Assembly: GCF_010093305.1 (NCBI RefSeq)
Contig: NZ_PDWS01000005.1
Span: 1-64,000, forward strand
Direction of reading: 5' to 3'
Source: Pseudoxanthomonas sacheonensis
GTDB taxonomy: Bacteria > Pseudomonadota > Gammaproteobacteria > Xanthomonadales > Xanthomonadaceae
DNA length: 64,000 bases
A program made the translations under genes and the position numbers. Under the pieces are notes generated by a model that had not been told where the DNA came from, ran no database searches, and worked only from the letters and a program-made list of their open reading frames with translations. Shown piece by piece: positions 59,975 to 64,000 of the stretch (the first letter of the stretch is position 1; every line of letters starts with the position of its first letter).

Positions 59975-61642
59975 ATGGATTCGAACCTGCACAACGCGCC
60001 AGCGGCTGGCGGTGGCATGGAACGCAGAGCGCAGATCCTGCGTTTCCTGTGGCGCTACCGCAATTCGGGTGTGTTCTCCGGACTTTCCTTGGAGCCGTCG
60101 CTGGAGCAGCGGTCCGAATCGGAAGGAAGCCCCGAGGAATTCAGCCGCGATCTCGAAGCGCTGGGCCCGACCTTCGTCAAGCTGGGGCAGATGCTTTCCA
60201 CGCGTCCGGACATAGTGCCGCCCGCCTACGCCACGGCGCTGGAGCGCATGCAGGAAAAGGTCGGCCCGATCCCCTTCGAGCAAGTGCGCGAGGCGGTCGA
60301 AGAGGAGCTGGGCGTGCGCTTGAGCAAAGCATTCGGCCAGTTCGATCCCGAGCCGATCGGTTGCGCCTCGCTGGCCCAGGTGCACCGCGCCACGCTGCGC
60401 GACGGCACGCCAGTCGCGGTCAAGGTGCAGAAGCCGGGCGTAGGCGCGCAGTTGGCGGCTGATCTTTCGCTGCTGCGAGGCGTGGCCAATGCGGCCGACC
60501 GGATCACCAAAGTGGGCCGGCACGTGCATTTCGCCGACTGGCTGGGCGAATTCAACCGCACGCTCATGGCCGAACTCGACTACGTGGCCGAGGCGCAGAA
60601 TCTGGGGCGTTTCGGCGAGCATCTGGCGCCGTATCCGCAGCTGTGCGTGCCGTGCCCGGTCTGGGACCTCACCAGCCGCCGCGTGCTGACCATGCAACTG
60701 CTGGAAGGCGCGCGCGTGGACCAGGTGCCGGGCGTGCGCCGCACCGAACAGCCGATGCAGCCTTTGGCCGATGCGCTGATGCACGGCTATCTGGATCAGA
60801 TGTTCGTCTACGGTGAGATCCACGCCGATCCGCATCCCGGCAACTTGCGCGTCATGGCGGACGGCCGTCTGGCGATCTTCGACCTGGGCATGGTCGCCAA
60901 CGTGCCGCCGCGCCAGCGTGAACGCATGCTCAAACTTCTTTTCGCGGCGGTCGATGGACGTGGCGAGCAGGTCGCGCAGGAGGCCATCGCCTTGGGCACC
61001 CCGCTGGACGACTACGACGACGAGCGTTTCACCCGTGAGGTAGGGCAGCTGGTAGCCCGATACGCCGCCCACAGCGCCTCGATGTCGGAAGGACGCGTGG
61101 TGCTGGAGCTGGTGCGCCTGGCCACCGCCCACGGTCTGCGCACGCCCCCTGAAGTGAGCCTGCTGGGCAAGACGCTATTGAATCTGGATGCGGTATGCCA
61201 GCTGCTGGTGCCGGGATTCGACGCCAAGCGGGCGGTCGAAGACCACCTGCAGCATGTCATGCGCGCGCGCCTGCGCCAGTCGCTGTCCTCTACCAGCCTG
61301 GCCAGCGAAATTATGGAACTGCAATCGCTGATGCGCGACGGGCCGCGCAAGCTGGCCGACATACTCGACGTGGTCGCTGACAATCGTTTGCAGCTGCGGG
61401 TGACCGGGCTGGAGGAATCGCATCTGATGGAAAGCCTGCAGAAGATCGCCAACCGCATCGCCGCCGGCGTGGTCACCGCCGCCCTGATCCTGGCTTCGGC
61501 GCTGATGATGCGCATACCCACCAGCAGTACCCTGTGGGGCTATCCGACCATGGCGCTGCTGTTGTTCCTGCTGGGCGTAGGCCTGGGCGCGAGCATCGTG
61601 ATAAGCGCGCTGTTCGGCGACCGCAAGGTAAAGGCGAAATAG
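59975..61642 (+). CDS. UbiB/ABC1-family atypical kinase
   Basis: This 555-residue protein has the UbiB family marks. These are the KxGQ segment (GPTFVKLGQMLSTRPDI, about 68-84), the Ala-rich loop ASLAQVHRA, VAVKVQKPG (ATP Lys), IHADPHPGN and FDLGMV. Two C-terminal helices (about 495-515, 520-542) anchor it. UbiB proteins assist ubiquinone synthesis or lipid handling. This member is not next to ubi genes and could be a second copy with another role. ATG 59975 has GGAGTCGAG upstream; the frame opens at 59897. Confidence 0.88.
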   Translation: MDSNLHNAPAAGGGMERRAQILRFLWRYRNSGVFSGLSLEPSLEQRSESEGSPEEFSRDLEALGPTFVKLGQMLSTRPDIVPPAYATALERMQEKVGPIPFEQVREAVEEELGVRLSKAFGQFDPEPIGCASLAQVHRATLRDGTPVAVKVQKPGVGAQLAADLSLLRGVANAADRITKVGRHVHFADWLGEFNRTLMAELDYVAEAQNLGRFGEHLAPYPQLCVPCPVWDLTSRRVLTMQLLEGARVDQVPGVRRTEQPMQPLADALMHGYLDQMFVYGEIHADPHPGNLRVMADGRLAIFDLGMVANVPPRQRERMLKLLFAAVDGRGEQVAQEAIALGTPLDDYDDERFTREVGQLVARYAAHSASMSEGRVVLELVRLATAHGLRTPPEVSLLGKTLLNLDAVCQLLVPGFDAKRAVEDHLQHVMRARLRQSLSSTSLASEIMELQSLMRDGPRKLADILDVVADNRLQLRVTGLEESHLMESLQKIANRIAAGVVTAALILASALMMRIPTSSTLWGYPTMALLLFLLGVGLGASIVISALFGDRKVKAK

Positions 61643-61652
61643 CCAATTGCGA

Positions 61653-61722
61653 CGTAGGAGCGACGTGAGTCGCGAAACCATACCTCCGCGCCCATGGTTT
61701 CGCGACTCACGTCGCTCCTACG
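61653..61722. repeat. REP pair, variant of the RAYT-flanking family
   Basis: CGTAGGAGCGACGTGAGTCG and its inverse CGACTCACGTCGCTCCTACG (ending 61722) form a pair with GTAG feet; TG replaces CC in the loop. It lies after the UbiB-like gene and before the convergent RtcB gene. Confidence 0.88.
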
Positions 61723-61778
61723 CCAGCAACAAGAAAGCGCCACCCCGTGAAGGGCGGCGCCGTTGGTTGCGGGCTTGA

Positions 61779-62996
<1,218 letters not shown>

Positions 62997-63192
62997 GATG
63001 TCCTTCCTTGAAAAAAGAGAGCCCCCCCGTTCACGGGGGAGGGTTGGGGTGGGGGCAAGCCGGAGCCATCGGCAATCCATTGCCATGAAGTCATCGAATG
63101 CGGCTCTTACAATATCCGCATTCAATTTCCACGACTCCGTTCGCCCCCATCCCGGCCTTCCCCCGCGAGCGGGGGAAGGGGCAGTTAAGGTG
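62997..63192. repeat. slipin-rtcB spacer with two hairpin repeats
   Basis: CCCCCGTTCACGGGGGAGGG (63024 on) and CTTCCCCCGCGAGCGGGGGA (63160 on) are palindromic members of the same dispersed CCCCA-C-CC-type repeat. Between them is a mostly plain 90-base segment including TCTTACAATATC near 63106, a possible -10 on the + strand. No RNA gene could be recognised. Confidence 0.55.
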
Positions 63193-64000
63193 TTACTTCA
63201 ACGTCACCAGCTGCTTCAGCACGCCATCCAGGCCGCCGAACACAGTCAGCTTGTCGATCTTCTCGGTGACCTTCTCCAATGCCTCCAGCTCCTTCAGGCG
63301 CATCAGCACCGGGCTCTCCTCGATCAGCTTGGCGGTGTTGAGCAGGGAACGCGTGGCGTTCGCCTCCTCGCGCCTGCGGATCACGTTGGCTTGCGCCGCC
63401 TTCTCCGCCTGCACCACGCTGTTGAGGATGTCCTTCATCTCGCCCGGCAGGATCACGTCCTTCACGCCGACGCCCAGCACCTCGACGCCGAACGCGCCGA
63501 CCTGGCCGCGTACGTAACCGAAGATGTCGGCGTCCAGGGACGCCTTGTCGCCCAGCAACTCGTCCAGCGTCTTGGCGGAAACGGCCTTGCGCAGGCCGTA
63601 CTGCAGTTCGCGGTACAAGTGGTCGCCGAACTTGGCCACCTTGGTACGCGCGGCGACCGGGTTGGTCACGCGCATGCTGGCGGCCAGGTTCACACGCAAG
63701 CTGACCTTGTCCTTGGTCAGCAACTCCTGGCCCGAGACTTCGACCGACTGCACACGCAACTCGATCACCTCGGCGCTCACGTTCTTCTGGAAATTCCAGA
63801 AGGCGTAGGCGCCCGGCGCCAGCGTGCGCGCCAGCTTGCCGTCGACGAACACCAGGCCCGCCGACTCGGCCGGGACCTCCGCGGTCACCGCGACCTTGGA
63901 CAGCATCCCGAGCTGACGCAGACGCCGGGTGACGGTGGCATCGACTTCGAGATCCTCAGCCAGCGCCACGCGCTGCACCTCGACTTTGACCAGCCCGCGC
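63193..64000 (-). CDS. slipin (SPFH/band 7) protein, partial
   Basis: The frame runs off the right edge, so the N-terminus is missing. The SPFH core is clear: LARTLAPGAYAFWNF, the strand VIELRVQSVEVSGQELLTKD, LYRELQYGLRKAVSAKTLDE, and IRRREEANATRSLLNTAKLI, the coiled segment typical of slipins. Such membrane scaffolds are found next to rtcB in many bacteria. The 3' end is 197 bases before the rtcB ATG, separated by repeats. Confidence 0.9.
   Translation of the reverse strand, partial: RGLVKVEVQRVALAEDLEVDATVTRRLRQLGMLSKVAVTAEVPAESAGLVFVDGKLARTLAPGAYAFWNFQKNVSAEVIELRVQSVEVSGQELLTKDKVSLRVNLAASMRVTNPVAARTKVAKFGDHLYRELQYGLRKAVSAKTLDELLGDKASLDADIFGYVRGQVGAFGVEVLGVGVKDVILPGEMKDILNSVVQAEKAAQANVIRRREEANATRSLLNTAKLIEESPVLMRLKELEALEKVTEKIDKLTVFGGLDGVLKQLVTLK

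Noticed and set aside
59330-61132. A 600-codon open frame on -
   Set aside because: It crosses two real + genes (YbbP-like and UbiB-like) and contains no recognisable domain.
62997-63192. Y-RNA-like or tRNA-like gene beside rtcB
   Set aside because: The only structure seen is two G/C-run palindromes of a dispersed repeat; no cloverleaf or Ro-binding stem could be drawn.

Overview
The window looks like a chromosomal segment of a high-GC member of the Xanthomonadaceae/Lysobacteraceae (Lysobacter, Pseudoxanthomonas or Stenotrophomonas-like). Reasons: the gene content (secreted S9 and S41 peptidases, RcnB-like and DUF2272 proteins, MASE1-GGDEF, DUF3667, BlaI/M56 pair), strong GC bias in codons, and many GTAG-initiated REP hairpins with a REP-associated tyrosine transposase (RAYT). 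This placement is inference from families recognised by eye; no search was run. No rRNA, tRNA or CRISPR array was seen.

Layout. 0-2.7 kb: a short integron-type cassette array, all genes on +, with an attI/attC-like core at 176-182 and attC-like sites near 1124, 1930 and 2254; the cassettes carry a cupin, a small secreted protein, a DUF1579-like protein, a two-helix membrane protein and a VOC protein. 2.7-7 kb: small membrane and hypothetical genes, a DUF4386 gene remnant, a lipoprotein acid phosphatase and a secreted S41-like peptidase. 7-12 kb: a large autotransporter with a Gly-Asp hexamer-repeat linker, a DUF2272 protein and a Lys-rich small protein. 12-17 kb: RibD/DHFR-like reductase, a stand-alone IS5-transposase-like protein, a diguanylate cyclase, DUF3667 and DUF1579 proteins. 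17-20 kb: TetR regulator divergent from a metallo-beta-lactamase-fold lipoprotein and a 3'-truncated SDR, with a clear palindromic operator. 20-29 kb: S41 peptidase, a CadC-like TPR regulator, a large discoidin/six-hairpin protein, and a BlaI-M56 operon with twin operators.

29-31.4 kb is a scar: a serine beta-lactamase-like gene survives only as separated N- and C-terminal pieces, and a lower-GC insert with a secreted protein gene and an XRE regulator lies between them. 31.5-34 kb holds an amidohydrolase lipoprotein and the RAYT with its REPs. 34-39 kb is a signalling block (hybrid histidine kinase, DUF4242 protein, MASE1-PAS-GGDEF). 39-47.9 kb carries housekeeping or stress-type genes: RcnB, tautomerase, S9 peptidase, YCII protein, ABC-2 exporter, MFS transporter, DUF3297, DUF4031 and DUF6630-like.

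48-55.7 kb is accessory-looking: a 17-codon ORF with a strong RBS between palindromes, the DUF3037/HipA-like kinase pair, MsrB, CorA, a low-GC patch, a divergent CsrA paralogue overlapping an unknown gene, and a decayed small-gene copy. 55.8-64 kb returns to conserved genes: TesA-type esterase divergent from a YbbA/YbbP ABC system, an UbiB-family kinase, and an RtcB RNA ligase following a slipin gene that runs off the window.
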